In this document: piece by piece, positions 49,753 to 59,100 of the stretch
How the letters are laid out: the number at the start of each line of letters is the position of its first letter
Position numbering within the stretch: position 1 is the first letter of the stretch
Source of the DNA: Conexibacter stalactiti
GTDB lineage: Bacteria > Actinomycetota > Thermoleophilia > Solirubrobacterales > Solirubrobacteraceae
Length of the DNA stretch: 64,000 nt
Assembly (NCBI RefSeq): GCF_035967765.1
Contig: NZ_JAYWIT010000023.1
Direction: 5' to 3' (one strand)
Translations under genes and position numbers: made by a program
Notes under the pieces: generated by a model
What the model was told of the DNA's origin: nothing
Databases searched by the model: none
The model's input: the letters and a program-made list of their open reading frames with translations, nothing else

Positions 49753-51326
49753 GCGGCGGCCTCGTGCGCGCCGGCGTCGTGCGGCGCGGCCGCCGCCTCC
49801 GTCCGCTCGTCGGCGCGCAGCACCCGCTTCAGCACCTTGCCGGAGTCGTTGCGCGGCAGCGCCGTCACGAACGCGACCTGCTTGGGCAGCTTGAAGCGGG
49901 CGAGCTGGGCGCCGCAGTGGCGCAGCAGCTCGGCCTCGCTCAGCTCGGCGTCGGCGCGCAGCAGCACGAACGCCTTCGGCACCTCGTCCCACTTCGGGTC
50001 GGGGACCGCGACGACGGCGACCTCGGCGACGGCGGGATGGTCGGCGATCACGCGCTCGATCTCGGCGCTGGCGACGTTCTCGCCGCCCGACTTGATCATG
50101 TCGCCCTTGCGGTCGGCGAACCAGAGGAAGCCGTCGGCGTCGATCGAGGCCATGTCGCCGGAGTGGAACCAGCCGTCGCGCCAGGCGCGCGCGGTCGCCT
50201 CCGGGTCGCGCCAGTAGCCGGGCGAGACCTTCGGCCCGCGCACGACGATCTCGCCGACCTCGCCGGGCGGCAGCTCGGCGCCGGTCGACGGGTCGACGAC
50301 GCGGATGTCCATCAGCGGGAACGGCGTCCCCTGCGAGCCGAGCTTGCTGCGCGAGTGGGCGGCGTCGAGGTAGCAGGCGCCATTGGTCAGCTCCGTCATC
50401 CCGAACGTGTCGATCGAGCGGACGTGCGGGAACGCCTCCTGGAAGCGGCGGCGCACGACCGGCGGCACCCCGGCGAAGATCACGAATCGCAGCGCCGAGA
50501 GGTCGTAGTCGCCGAGGTCGGGCATGTCGAGGATGTCGAGCAGGATCTGCGCGGCCAGCACCATCCCGGTGATCCGCTCGCGCGCGGCGAGCGCGACGAT
50601 CTCGCGGCCGGCGTAGGTCGGCGTCAGCACCATCGTGCCGCCGGCGGCGAGGATCGTGTGGCCGGGCGCCTCCAGGCCGCTGACGTGGAACAGCGGCGCC
50701 GAGACGAGCGTGCGGTCGCTGGCGCTCAGCTCCAGTTCGAGCAGCTGCCCGAGGATGTTGTGCGTGACGTTCCCGTTGGTGTGGATCACGCCCTTCGGAT
50801 GCGAGGTCGTGCCAGACGTGTAGAGGATCCGCTGCGGGTCGTCGAGGCCGGTCTCGGCGTCGGCGACCGGCGCGCCGTCCGCGGTCGCCTCCAGCAGCGC
50901 GCCGAGCGCGTGCCAGTGGCCGGGGGCGCTGGCGGCATGCGTGATCGTCGTGCGCATCGCGCCGAGCGACTGGACCGCGCGCGCCTTCTCCTCGAACTCG
51001 GCGTCGACGATCAGCGTGGTGAGGCCGGAGTGCTCGACGATCCAGCCCAGCTCGCGCGCGTGCAGCCGCCAGTTGAGCGGCAGCATGATCGCGCCGATCC
51101 GCGCCAGCGCGTACAGCTCCAGCACGTAGGTGGCGTGGTTGCGCGCGACGATCCCGACGACGTCGCCGGGCTCGATCCCGGCGCTTGTCAGCGCGCGGGC
51201 GTGGTGGTCGACGGCGGCGTCGAGCTGACGGTAGGTGAGGCGCAGCTCGCCGTCGACGAGCGCCTCCTGGGAGGCGCGGCGGATCACCTGGCGGCGCAGG
51301 TGCCGGGCGAGGTTGGCGGTCGGCAT
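49749..51326 (-). CDS. AMP-dependent acyl-CoA synthetase/ligase
   Basis: 525 aa. RILYTSGTTSHPKGVIHTNG, SIDTFGMTELTNGACYL, GWFHSGDMASIDADGFLWFADRKGDMIKSGGENVASAEIE, and NDSGKVLKRVLRADE. All ANL core motifs intact. The C-terminal 20 residues are Ala/His-rich. Start and VOC stop share one base (TGATG at 51326). The gene belongs to the operon with operator site 7 upstream. Confidence 0.93.
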   Translation of the reverse strand: MPTANLARHLRRQVIRRASQEALVDGELRLTYRQLDAAVDHHARALTSAGIEPGDVVGIVARNHATYVLELYALARIGAIMLPLNWRLHARELGWIVEHSGLTTLIVDAEFEEKARAVQSLGAMRTTITHAASAPGHWHALGALLEATADGAPVADAETGLDDPQRILYTSGTTSHPKGVIHTNGNVTHNILGQLLELELSASDRTLVSAPLFHVSGLEAPGHTILAAGGTMVLTPTYAGREIVALAARERITGMVLAAQILLDILDMPDLGDYDLSALRFVIFAGVPPVVRRRFQEAFPHVRSIDTFGMTELTNGACYLDAAHSRSKLGSQGTPFPLMDIRVVDPSTGAELPPGEVGEIVVRGPKVSPGYWRDPEATARAWRDGWFHSGDMASIDADGFLWFADRKGDMIKSGGENVASAEIERVIADHPAVAEVAVVAVPDPKWDEVPKAFVLLRADAELSEAELLRHCGAQLARFKLPKQVAFVTALPRNDSGKVLKRVLRADERTEAAAAPHDAGAHEAAA

Positions 51327-51862
51327 CAGGTCTGCTCCGGCGCGGACGCAGGCGCGGGCTCGCCGGCGGCCGCCGCCTGCTGCTCGCGGTATGCCTTGAT
51401 CTGCTCGCGGCTCGGCAGCGAGACGAACTCGAGCAGGTTGCCGTCGGGGTCGCGCGCGGCGAACGCGTGGATGTGGCCGTAGTTCTCCAGCAGCACCTGC
51501 GTCGGCCGGTCGATGCAGCTGCCGCCGTTGGCCTCGACGGCGGCGTGCAGCTCCTCCAGCTCCTCGACCGGGACCTGGAAGCTGAGCAGGAAGGTGCCGA
51601 GGTGGAGGTGGCCGACGCGCGGCGGCTCGCCCGGGCCGTCGTCCCACTGGATCAGCTCCAGCTGGCCGATCTGCGATGGGCCCTGCATGTACTGGATGCT
51701 GCCACCGATGTCTTGCGGCAGCGCGAGCGAGCGCGCCATCTCGGGGCCGCCGACGCGGGCGCTGAGCGTGCGCCGGTAGCCGAGCGCACGCTCGTAGAAG
51801 GTCGCCGCGCGCTCCAGGTCCGAGACGCTCATCGCCACGTGGTGTACTTCGCTGACGGGCAC
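51326..51862 (-). CDS. VOC superfamily protein (glyoxalase/extradiol-dioxygenase fold)
   Basis: 178 aa. VHHVAMSVSDLERAATFYERALGYRRT (first His ligand in the HHVA strand), ELIQWDDGPG, LLSFQVPVEELEELHAAVEA and FAARDPDGNLLEFVS (Glu ligand). His/Glu ligands fit methylmalonyl-CoA-epimerase-like or lactoylglutathione-lyase-like enzymes; the exact reaction is open. Gln/Ala-rich C-terminal tail. First gene of a four-gene operon, 22 bases downstream of operator site 7. Confidence 0.9.
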   Translation of the reverse strand: MPVSEVHHVAMSVSDLERAATFYERALGYRRTLSARVGGPEMARSLALPQDIGGSIQYMQGPSQIGQLELIQWDDGPGEPPRVGHLHLGTFLLSFQVPVEELEELHAAVEANGGSCIDRPTQVLLENYGHIHAFAARDPDGNLLEFVSLPSREQIKAYREQQAAAAGEPAPASAPEQT

Positions 51863-51883
51863 CCGCTCACTCCTCCTGCCGTA

Positions 51884-51901
51884 AAACCGACCAGTCGGTA
51901 T
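51884..51901. promoter_or_regulatory. Operator palindrome, site 7 (AAACCGACCAGTCGGTAT)
   Basis: 18-bp palindrome, 21 bases upstream of the VOC gene start (51862, minus). Only one position differs from the consensus. Confidence 0.75.
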
Positions 51902-51955
51902 GGCAGCCTAGCGGGGGCGGATGGCGAGCGTCAAGGGCGCGACCGCCGCGAGGAC

Positions 51956-51995
51956 CGCAGGCCTACTACTGCCATGCAGCAGCAGACCTGCACTG
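51956..51995 (-). repeat. 40-bp hairpin element, copy 2 (3' of the MaoC gene)
   Basis: Same element as 27359-27398 (three differences). It begins 4 bases after the MaoC gene stop on the minus strand. Arms GCAGGCCT (51957-51964) and AGACCTGC (51984-51991), with the single change tolerated as G-U pairing in minus-strand RNA. The 19-nt loop is identical in 18 positions to copy 1, more conservation than a plain terminator needs. Confidence 0.7.
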
Positions 51996-51999
51996 AGCC

Positions 52000-52461
52000 T
52001 CAGGGCGCGGCGGCGTAGAAGCGGCCGAGCGACTCGGCGACGCAGACCGGCTTGTCGGAGCCCTCGCGCTCGAAGCGCTGCTCGATCGTCGCCTGCACGC
52101 CGCCGGCGACTTCCTCGACCGCGAGCAGCGTCGCGCGCATCCGCACGAGCGAGCCGGCCGGCACCGGCGAGGGGAAGCGGACCTTGCCGTAGCCGTAGTT
52201 GACGCCGAACGCGACGCCCTCGACCGTCAGCACCTCCTCCAGCAGCCGCGGGCCGAGGCTGAGCGTCAGCAGCCCGTGCGCGATCGTCGCCCCGAACGGC
52301 GAGGAGGCCGCCCGCTCGCGGTCGACGTGGATCCACTGACGGTCGCCGGTGACCTCCGCGAAGGCGTCGATCTCGGCCTGCGTGACGGCATGCCACGCGC
52401 TGATCCCGATCTCCTCGCCGGCGGCGGCTCGCAGCTCGTCGATTCCGTTGAAGGTGCGCAT
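52000..52461 (-). CDS. MaoC-like (R)-enoyl-CoA hydratase
   Basis: 153 aa hot-dog-fold hydratase. The MRTFNGIDELRAAAG start is typical of this NodN/MaoC branch; FAEVTGDRQWIHVD holds the catalytic Asp/His pair and SPFGATIAHGLLTLSL the helix. It would hydrate trans-enoyl-CoAs to (3R)-hydroxyacyl-CoAs, matching the MFE-2-type SDR at 12547-13455. ATG 52461 is chosen over ATG 52473, because the latter is inside operator site 8 and would add MIDR. Distance to the operator is 10 bases, so the mRNA is probably leaderless. Confidence 0.92.
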   Translation of the reverse strand: MRTFNGIDELRAAAGEEIGISAWHAVTQAEIDAFAEVTGDRQWIHVDRERAASSPFGATIAHGLLTLSLGPRLLEEVLTVEGVAFGVNYGYGKVRFPSPVPAGSLVRMRATLLAVEEVAGGVQATIEQRFEREGSDKPVCVAESLGRFYAAAP

Positions 52462-52469
52462 GCGATCGA

Positions 52470-53918
52470 TCATACCGACCGGTCGGTGTGCGCCAACCGG
52501 CGCGCCGCCTTCTGTGCGTACATGCGCTCGTCGGCGGTGCGCAGCGCGCGCTCTGCGTCGCGCTCGCCGGGCGCCAGCAGCGCCTGGCCGCACGACGCCT
52601 CGACGCGAAAGCCGTCGCCCGTCTCGGCGAGCGCGGCGGCCGCGCGCGCCGGCAGCTGGTCGCTGCCGCCCGCCACCGGCGCCAGCACGCAGAACTCGTC
52701 GCCGCCCATGCGATATGCGAAGCCGCCGGCCGCGGTCGCCGCCGCGTCGAGGCGGCGACCGGCACGCGCCAGCAGCGCGTCGCCGGCGAGATGGCCGAAG
52801 GTGTCGTTGAAGCGCTTGAAGCCGTCGAGGTCGAGCAGCACCAGCTGGTGGCCGGCGCCGCCCGGCGCGGCGGCCGCGTCGGCGAGGTCGCGCATCAGCG
52901 CGCGGCGATTGCGCAGGCCGGTGACGTCGTCGGTCAGCGCCTCGCGGTCGCGCGCGTCGAGCAGCCGCCGGGCGGTCCGGAAGGTCACCGCGAAGCGGGC
53001 GAGCACCGCCGCCAGCGCCGCCGCCGCGAGCCACACGGCCGCCGTCTCCGCCTGCTCGTGGTGGTCGACGACGAGGATCGCGACGCAGGCCGCACCGCAC
53101 GCGATCGGCGCGACGACGCGGTGGCGCTCCTCGCGCAGCACCGCGAGCGGCTCGGCCGGCTGCCACGCCGCCGCGCCGAGCAGCAGCGAGGCGAACAGGT
53201 AGGCGTTCGTCAGCAGCCCGCCCTCGTCGTAGGGACCCTGCGCGGTCTCGTAGAGGTAGACGCCGTCGGCGGCGGCGCTCACCAGCAGGCCGCCGGCCAG
53301 CAACAGCGTCGCGCGGTCGAGCCGACCGGCCCGCAGGCCCACGTAGCCGGCGGCGGCGAGCGCGAGCACGAGGTCGCCGACCGGGTAGGCGAGGTTGGTG
53401 AGGAACTGCGCCGTCGACTCGCCGCCGACCGTCCCCAGCGGAGCGATCAGCAGCAGCGCGCCGGCCGCGGCGATCGTCAGCGCCGCGATCAGGCCGTCGA
53501 GCCAGACGACGCCGTTGTCGACGTGCACTCGCGCGCGGGCGAGCAGCAGCAGGCCGGCCGCCGCGCACGGGAAGAACAGCAGGTAGAAGGCGTCGGCGAG
53601 CGAGGGGATCGGCAGCTCGGCGCCGCCGACCGTCGTCAGCCGCACCGTCAGGTCGCCGGCGGCCCAGCTCAGCAGCGCCGCGCCGATCGCCGCCCACGCC
53701 AGCCGCTCCCGCGGCCGCACCGCGACGCGCACGAAGGTGACCCCCGCCGCGCCGAAGGCGACGACGAGCGCGGTCGCGGCGGCGAGCGGCCGCTCGCCGC
53801 GGCCGGCGAGCGTCGCGCACGCGTAGGCGAGCGCGAGCGCTCCCAGCAGCGCGTACGCCGCCCGCGGCGAGCGCCACGCGCGCGGGCGCGACGACAGCGG
53901 GAGGGCGGCGACGCTCAT
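52470..53918 (-). CDS. Membrane-bound GGDEF protein (probable diguanylate cyclase)
   Basis: 482 aa. About nine hydrophobic segments over the first 300 residues form an unnamed membrane sensor domain; the cytoplasmic part is GGDEF: LTDDVTGLRNRRALMRDL, LLDLDGFKRFNDTFGHLAGDALL, YRMGGDEFCVL. The active-site motif is canonical, so c-di-GMP synthesis is expected. No RxxD inhibitory site is seen five residues before the motif. It is probably not part of the catabolic unit except that its 3' end carries operator site 8. Hairpin and exported FG-GAP gene lie upstream. Confidence 0.92.
   Translation of the reverse strand: MSVAALPLSSRPRAWRSPRAAYALLGALALAYACATLAGRGERPLAAATALVVAFGAAGVTFVRVAVRPRERLAWAAIGAALLSWAAGDLTVRLTTVGGAELPIPSLADAFYLLFFPCAAAGLLLLARARVHVDNGVVWLDGLIAALTIAAAGALLLIAPLGTVGGESTAQFLTNLAYPVGDLVLALAAAGYVGLRAGRLDRATLLLAGGLLVSAAADGVYLYETAQGPYDEGGLLTNAYLFASLLLGAAAWQPAEPLAVLREERHRVVAPIACGAACVAILVVDHHEQAETAAVWLAAAALAAVLARFAVTFRTARRLLDARDREALTDDVTGLRNRRALMRDLADAAAAPGGAGHQLVLLDLDGFKRFNDTFGHLAGDALLARAGRRLDAAATAAGGFAYRMGGDEFCVLAPVAGGSDQLPARAAAALAETGDGFRVEASCGQALLAPGERDAERALRTADERMYAQKAARRLAHTDRSV
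52472..52489. promoter_or_regulatory. Operator palindrome, site 8 (ATACCGACCGGTCGGTGT)
   Basis: Nearly perfect 18-bp palindrome, 10 bases upstream of the MaoC start (52461). It lies inside the last codons of the upstream GGDEF gene (tail HTDRSV), so the protein tail and the DNA site are encoded by the same bases. Confidence 0.75.
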
Positions 53919-53985
53919 CACCGCGAATATCGGCAGCGACGGCGATCGGCTGAAGTGGCCGATCGCGCCCGCTTCGGGCCGGTCG

Positions 53986-54017
53986 GCTGCCGCGCGGCGC
54001 CCCGACCGCGCGGCAGC
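53986..54017. terminator. 12-bp perfect hairpin after the FG-GAP protein gene
   Basis: GCTGCCGCGCGG (53986-53997), 8-nt loop, CCGCGCGGCAGC (54006-54017), starting 8 bases after the minus-strand stop at 54026. No U-tract. The remaining 53919-53985 bases before the GGDEF start should hold that gene's promoter; no clear site seen. Confidence 0.7.
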
Positions 54018-54025
54018 GAACGCGC

Positions 54026-56032
54026 CTACCGCGCCCGCACCACCGTGAAGGCGGAGCGAATCGCGGCGGCGCGGTTGCCGGCCGCGTCGGCGGCGGTCGC
54101 GGTCAGGCGGTAGCGGCCGACGGGGAGCGCTCTGCGGCCGATCCGGCCGCTGAACGCGACGGCGTTGACGCCCTGGCGGCTGTTGCCGCGGACGAGCGAG
54201 CCGGCGGCGACGAAGCGCGTGCACGGCTTTGCTCTCGCGCGCCGCAGCTTCGCCGTCGGGGCGACGCAGCGGCGGCCGCTGCGGCGGCCCGCGGCGCGAC
54301 GCTCGACGGTCAGCGTGACGCGCGCCGCCTCACTGAGCGTGAAGCGGATCGTCGTGCCGCGCTTGGGTGCTCTTCTGCCACGCGCGGCGGTCTGCGCCGT
54401 CGCCCCGCTCGCGACGGCGAAGCTCGTCGGGGAGAGACGCAGGGCGCTCAGGCGCGGCGCGGTTCTGTCGGTCGCTCTGGCCGGCGGGACGCCGCCTCCG
54501 CCGCCGCCTCCGCCGCCGCCTCTGCCCCCGCCGCCCGCCAGCGCCGTGACCGCCGCCGTCAGCGGGATCGAACGCGTGCCCGCGGCCGTGTTGTCGGCGA
54601 GCGTCAGCGTCGCCGCGACGGCGCCGGCGGCCGCGCCAGGGGTGAAGCGCAGCGTCAGCTCGCAGCTCGCGCCGACCGCGAGCGAGCGGCCGCTGCAGCC
54701 GTCGGCGGCGATCGTGACGCCGCTGCCGGCCGGCGCGACCGCCGCCGCGCCGACGCGGTAGAAGCCGGGCCCGCCGCTCGTCACTCTGACCGTCCGCTCG
54801 ACCGCCGCACCGCCGGCCGGCGCGCTGCCGAAGTCGACGGCGGCGGTGCCGCTCCCGGTGGCGCCGTTGAGGTTGCGCACGAGCGTCAGCGTGTCGCTGT
54901 CGGAGGTCGTGTGGACGAGGTCGGGCTGGCCGTCGCCGGTGACGTCGCCGAGCGCGACGTCGAAGCTCGTCCCGGTGGTCGCGATCGAGCCGCCGGGGAT
55001 CGTCGCGAAGCCGCCGGCCGCGCCGCTGCCGGCGAACAGCTCGACCGCTCCCTCACCGCCGACGAGCAGGTCGTCGCGGCCGTCGGCGTCGACGTCGCCG
55101 AGCGCCATCCCGGCGACGAAGACCATTCCGGCCTCGAAGATCTGCGGCTGGTCGGCGAAGCTGCCGTCGCCGGTCGACAGCAGCGTGCCGACGTCGTCGC
55201 CGCTCATGCGCGTGAAGATCAGGTCGTCGCGGGCTGCGCCGTCGAGGTCGCCGGCGATCACGGCGTTGCCGGTCTCGTCCACGATCGAGTGGAACTCCAG
55301 TCTCCCGCCTCTGTTGAGGTACAGCTCGCTGATCGTCTGCGGCTGTCCGGAGCCGGTGATCACGTCGAGCCCGGTGTCGCCGACGAAGTCGCCGATCGCG
55401 ATCGAGTTGACTCTCGAGAAGCCGAGCGTGTCGATCGCCGGCGCAAGCAGTCTGCCGCTGCCGTCGCCGGCCATCACGACGAGGTCGTAGTCGTCGCCGG
55501 CGACGACGTCGAGCCGGCCGTCGCCGGTGATGTCGGCGACCCGCAGCGCGGCGGCCGAGTTCGGGCCGTCAGTGGTCATCGCGAACGGCGAGCCGGGCGC
55601 CGGCGCGAAGCCGCCGGCGCCGTCGCCGAGCAGGACCGACACTCTGCCGGCGTCGCCGCCGACCGCGGCGGCGCTGAGCAGGTCGACGTGGCCGTCGCCG
55701 TTCATGTCGCCGGTCGCGACGGCGACGGGCAGGTTGTGGCCGGTCTCGTGCGCGGTCGGCGGCAGGAAGCCGGTCGCGCTGCCGCGGAAGAGCTGGATCG
55801 CCTGCTCGTCGCGGTTGCCGACGACGGCGTCGTCGAAGCCGTCGCGGTCGACGTCGGCGAGCACCACGCCCTCCGGCTGGTCGAGCGTCGTGCGCGTGTC
55901 CGGCGGGGCGAGCGTCAGCTCGGCCTGCGCGGGAGCCGCGGCGAGCGCGACCGCCAGCAGGCAGGCCGGCAGCACGGCGGCGGCGCGCAACGGCCGGCGG
56001 CGGGGCGTTGGAAGGTCGCGTGAGAGGAGCAT
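54026..56032 (-). CDS. Exported FG-GAP/VCBS repeat protein with choice-of-anchor-like C-terminus
   Basis: 668 aa. Sec signal peptide with probable cleavage after PAQA (about residue 37). Residues 45-390 hold about seven FG-GAP/VCBS repeats with Ca-binding DxDxDG loops (DVDRDGFDD, DMNGDGHVD, DITGDGRLD, DVDADGRDD, DVTGDGQPD), a beta-propeller. Then an Ig-like/HYDIN-type domain (400-500), a poly-Gly linker (about 505-520) and a basic Ig-like terminal domain ending in GNRAAAIRSAFTVVRAR. Likely surface or extracellular binding protein. No sorting motif seen. Start 56032 chosen for GGGAGG upstream; ATG 56068 is possible. AGA codons are frequent. Confidence 0.9.
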   Translation of the reverse strand: MLLSRDLPTPRRRPLRAAAVLPACLLAVALAAAPAQAELTLAPPDTRTTLDQPEGVVLADVDRDGFDDAVVGNRDEQAIQLFRGSATGFLPPTAHETGHNLPVAVATGDMNGDGHVDLLSAAAVGGDAGRVSVLLGDGAGGFAPAPGSPFAMTTDGPNSAAALRVADITGDGRLDVVAGDDYDLVVMAGDGSGRLLAPAIDTLGFSRVNSIAIGDFVGDTGLDVITGSGQPQTISELYLNRGGRLEFHSIVDETGNAVIAGDLDGAARDDLIFTRMSGDDVGTLLSTGDGSFADQPQIFEAGMVFVAGMALGDVDADGRDDLLVGGEGAVELFAGSGAAGGFATIPGGSIATTGTSFDVALGDVTGDGQPDLVHTTSDSDTLTLVRNLNGATGSGTAAVDFGSAPAGGAAVERTVRVTSGGPGFYRVGAAAVAPAGSGVTIAADGCSGRSLAVGASCELTLRFTPGAAAGAVAATLTLADNTAAGTRSIPLTAAVTALAGGGGRGGGGGGGGGGVPPARATDRTAPRLSALRLSPTSFAVASGATAQTAARGRRAPKRGTTIRFTLSEAARVTLTVERRAAGRRSGRRCVAPTAKLRRARAKPCTRFVAAGSLVRGNSRQGVNAVAFSGRIGRRALPVGRYRLTATAADAAGNRAAAIRSAFTVVRAR

Positions 56033-56105
56033 GGACGGCAGCCTCCCGCGCGCCCCGCGCACCCGCATGAGGGGTCACCCCCCAACTTCGCCGACCTGGG
56101 GGTGG

Positions 56106-56127
56106 CGCGGCGGCGCGCGCCGCCGCG
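56106..56127. terminator. 22-bp perfect GC palindrome after the NRPS-like gene
   Basis: Arms CGCGGCGGCGC (56106-56116) and GCGCCGCCGCG (56117-56127) without spacer, 21 bases after the minus-strand stop of the 56149 gene. As RNA it folds with a small loop. Probably terminates the NRPS-like transcript before the FG-GAP gene; simple GC repeats could also give it by chance. Confidence 0.5.
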
Positions 56128-56148
56128 TTGCGATCGCGCGCCGCCCGC

Positions 56149-59100
56149 TCAGCCGCGCGTCGCCGGCGGCGGCAGGTAGCCGACGCTGACGAGGTAGTCG
56201 AGCGTGCGCCACGTGTAGGCGGCGTCCAACGGCGGCAGGCCGGGGCCGGGCAGGCGCGGCTCCAGCGCCCAGTCGTCGCCGATCGGCGGTTCGCCGTAGA
56301 GCTGCTCCCAACCGTCGCCGTCGAGGCCGAACTCGGCGAAGACGGCGGCCGCGGCGTTGGTCGCGCCGGCCGCGCGCAGGCGCTGCTGCCAGGCGTCGAG
56401 CGGCAGCGGCTCCAGCGCGTAGCCGTAGGTGGCGACGGCGCGCAGGACCGGCTCGAAGGCGGTGACGGTCGCCGGCGGATAGGTGAGGACGGGGGTCGTC
56501 GCGAACGGCGCATGCGCGACCGCGGCCGCGAGGTCGTCGACCGGCGCCCACGGCTCCCAGCCGCCCCAGCGCGGGTAGGCGCCCAGCTCGATGCAGCCGC
56601 GGATCAGCCGCACGGCGGCGTCGTGCGTCGAGGTCGCGCCAGAGTGCTCGGCGCCCATCGCGCGCGGCAGCCGCACGACGTCGACGGGCAGGCCCTCGCG
56701 CGCGGCGGCGAGCGCCATCCGCTCGGCGACCCACTTCGTCTCGGCGTAGCCGCCGCCCTCCGGCGGAGCGGTCGCGACGTCGCCGCGCTCGACCAGCCGG
56801 CCCTCGTCGAGCACGAGCCCGGTCGAGATCGAGGAGACGTAGCGCAGCGGGATGTCGCCGGCCAGCCGCGCCAGCCGCAGCACGGTGCGCGTCCCCTCGA
56901 CGTTCGGCGCGCGCAGGCGGCCGTAGTCGTAGAGGTGGTGGACCATCGCGCCGCTGTGGACGATCGCGTCCAGCTCGGAGGCGAGCTGCGCGAACGCCTC
57001 CTCGCTCAGCCCGAAGCGCGGCAGCGCGAGGTCGCCGGGCAGCACGACGACGCGCGCCCAGTCGGCGGAGAGGTCGCGGCGCTCGGCCAGCAGCGCGCGC
57101 TGCAGTCGCTCCGCTCCGCCGATCACCGACGGCGCGCGCACGAGCGCGATCACGCGGCCGCCCTCGGCGCGCGTCGCCGTCGCAAGCTCGGCCAGCAGGT
57201 GCGGCCCGATGAAGCCGCTGGCGCCGGTCAGCAGGATCGTGCGCCCGCCGCTGCGCGGGGCGCGCGCGACCGGCACGATCCCGTCCAGCCGCGGCTCCAT
57301 CTCGGCCGCCCAGTCGATCGCGACCGCGGCGCCGGCGCCGTCGACGGCGGCCAGCAGCCGCGCGACGGTCGGGGCGGCGTACAGCTCCTGCACCGCCAGC
57401 TCGTGGCCGAGCTGCTCCGAGAGCCCGCCGACGCACTCGACCGCGTCGAGCGAGTCGCCGCCGAGCGCGAAGAAGTCGTCGTCGATCCCGACCTCGTCCA
57501 GCTCCAGCACCCGCGCGAAGACCTCGGCGATGCGCTCCTCGCGCGCGCTGCGCGGAGCGACGTAGGCGCCGTCGAGGTCGGCACGGCGCAGCGGCGGCGC
57601 CGGCAGCGCCTTGCGGTCGAACTTGCCGTTCGGCGTCAGCGCGAACCGCTCGACGCGCGTGAAGGTCGTCGGGACCATGTACTCGGGCAGGATCGAGCGC
57701 GCGTGCGCGCGCACCTCGGCGGCCGAGGGCGCCGGCTCGGTCGCCGTGTAGTAGGCGGCGAGCTGCTCGCCGCGGCGGCCGTGGGTGACGGCGATCGCGA
57801 TCGCGTCGACGATCGCGGGATGGGAGGTCAGCGCCGCCTCGACCTCCTGCGGCTCGATCCGGTAGCCGCGGATCTCGATCTGGTCGTCGGCGCGGCCGTG
57901 GAAGTCGATCTCGCCATCAGCGCGCCAGCAGCCGAGGTCGCCGCTGCGGTACATGCGCGCATCGGGACCGTCGCCGTAGGGGTCGGGCCGGAACCGCTCG
58001 GCGGTCAGGTCGGGGCGGTTGCGGTAGCCGCGCGCGACCTGCACGCCGCCGATCCAGATCTCGCCGATCGCCCCCGGCGCGACCTCTCTCAGGTGCGGGT
58101 CGAGGATGTGGATCAGCACGCCGCGCAGCGGGCGGCCGATCGTCGGCGGCGCGTCGCCGTCGGACGGGACGATCCCCTCCGTCGCGATCACGGTCGTCTC
58201 GGTCGGCCCGTACATGTTGACGAGCGGGTAGGGCGTGTCGGCGGCCGGCCGCGCCAGCAGCGCCGCGCCGCCGGTCGACAGCCAGCGCATCTTCGGCAGG
58301 CGGCGGTACAGCTCGCCGCGGCCGAACAGCATCGCGACGAGCGCGGTGGCGACCATCGTGACGGTGATCTCGTGCTCGGCCATCCAGTCGACGAGCGCGC
58401 GCGGGTCGCGCCGCAGCACGCGCGGCGAGATGTGCAGCGAGGCGCCGGCGAAGAGCGGGTGCCAGATCTCCATCACGGTCGCGTCGAAGGAGGGCGAGGC
58501 GGTCTGCGCGAAGCGGTCCTCACGCGTCGCTCCGCACTGCCACGCGAGCGCCTGCACGAGGTTCGCGAGCGAGCGATGCTCGACCTCGACGCCCTTCGGG
58601 CGGCCGGTCGAGCCGGAGGTGAAGACGATGTAGGCGAGGCTGCGGGGGCCGGGCGGGTCGGCCGGCGGGCTGTCGGCCTCGCGGCCGGCGTGGTCGTGCT
58701 CCTCGGGATCGGCGGAGAGGTGGATCGCGCGGTCGGCGGTCGCGGCGAGCACCTCCGGCGGCGTCGTCTCGTCGACCAGCACGGCGACGGGGTCGGTGTC
58801 CTCGAGGATCAACGCGACGCGCTCCTGCGGGTACTCCGGGTCGATCGGGACGTAGGCGGAGCCGGCCTTCAGCGTCGCCAGTGCGCCGAGCACCATCTCG
58901 GTCGACGGTCCGACGCAGAGCGCGACGCAGCGCTCGTCGCCGGCGCCGTGGGCGCGCAGCACGTGCGCGAGCCGGTTGGCGCGCGCGTCGAGCTCGCGGT
59001 AGGTCAGCGAGCTGCGCCCGTCGGAGACCGCCAGCGCCTCCGGCGTCGCGGCCGCGTGGCCGGCGACGTGGTCGACGATCGTCCGCTCCAGCGCGAACGC

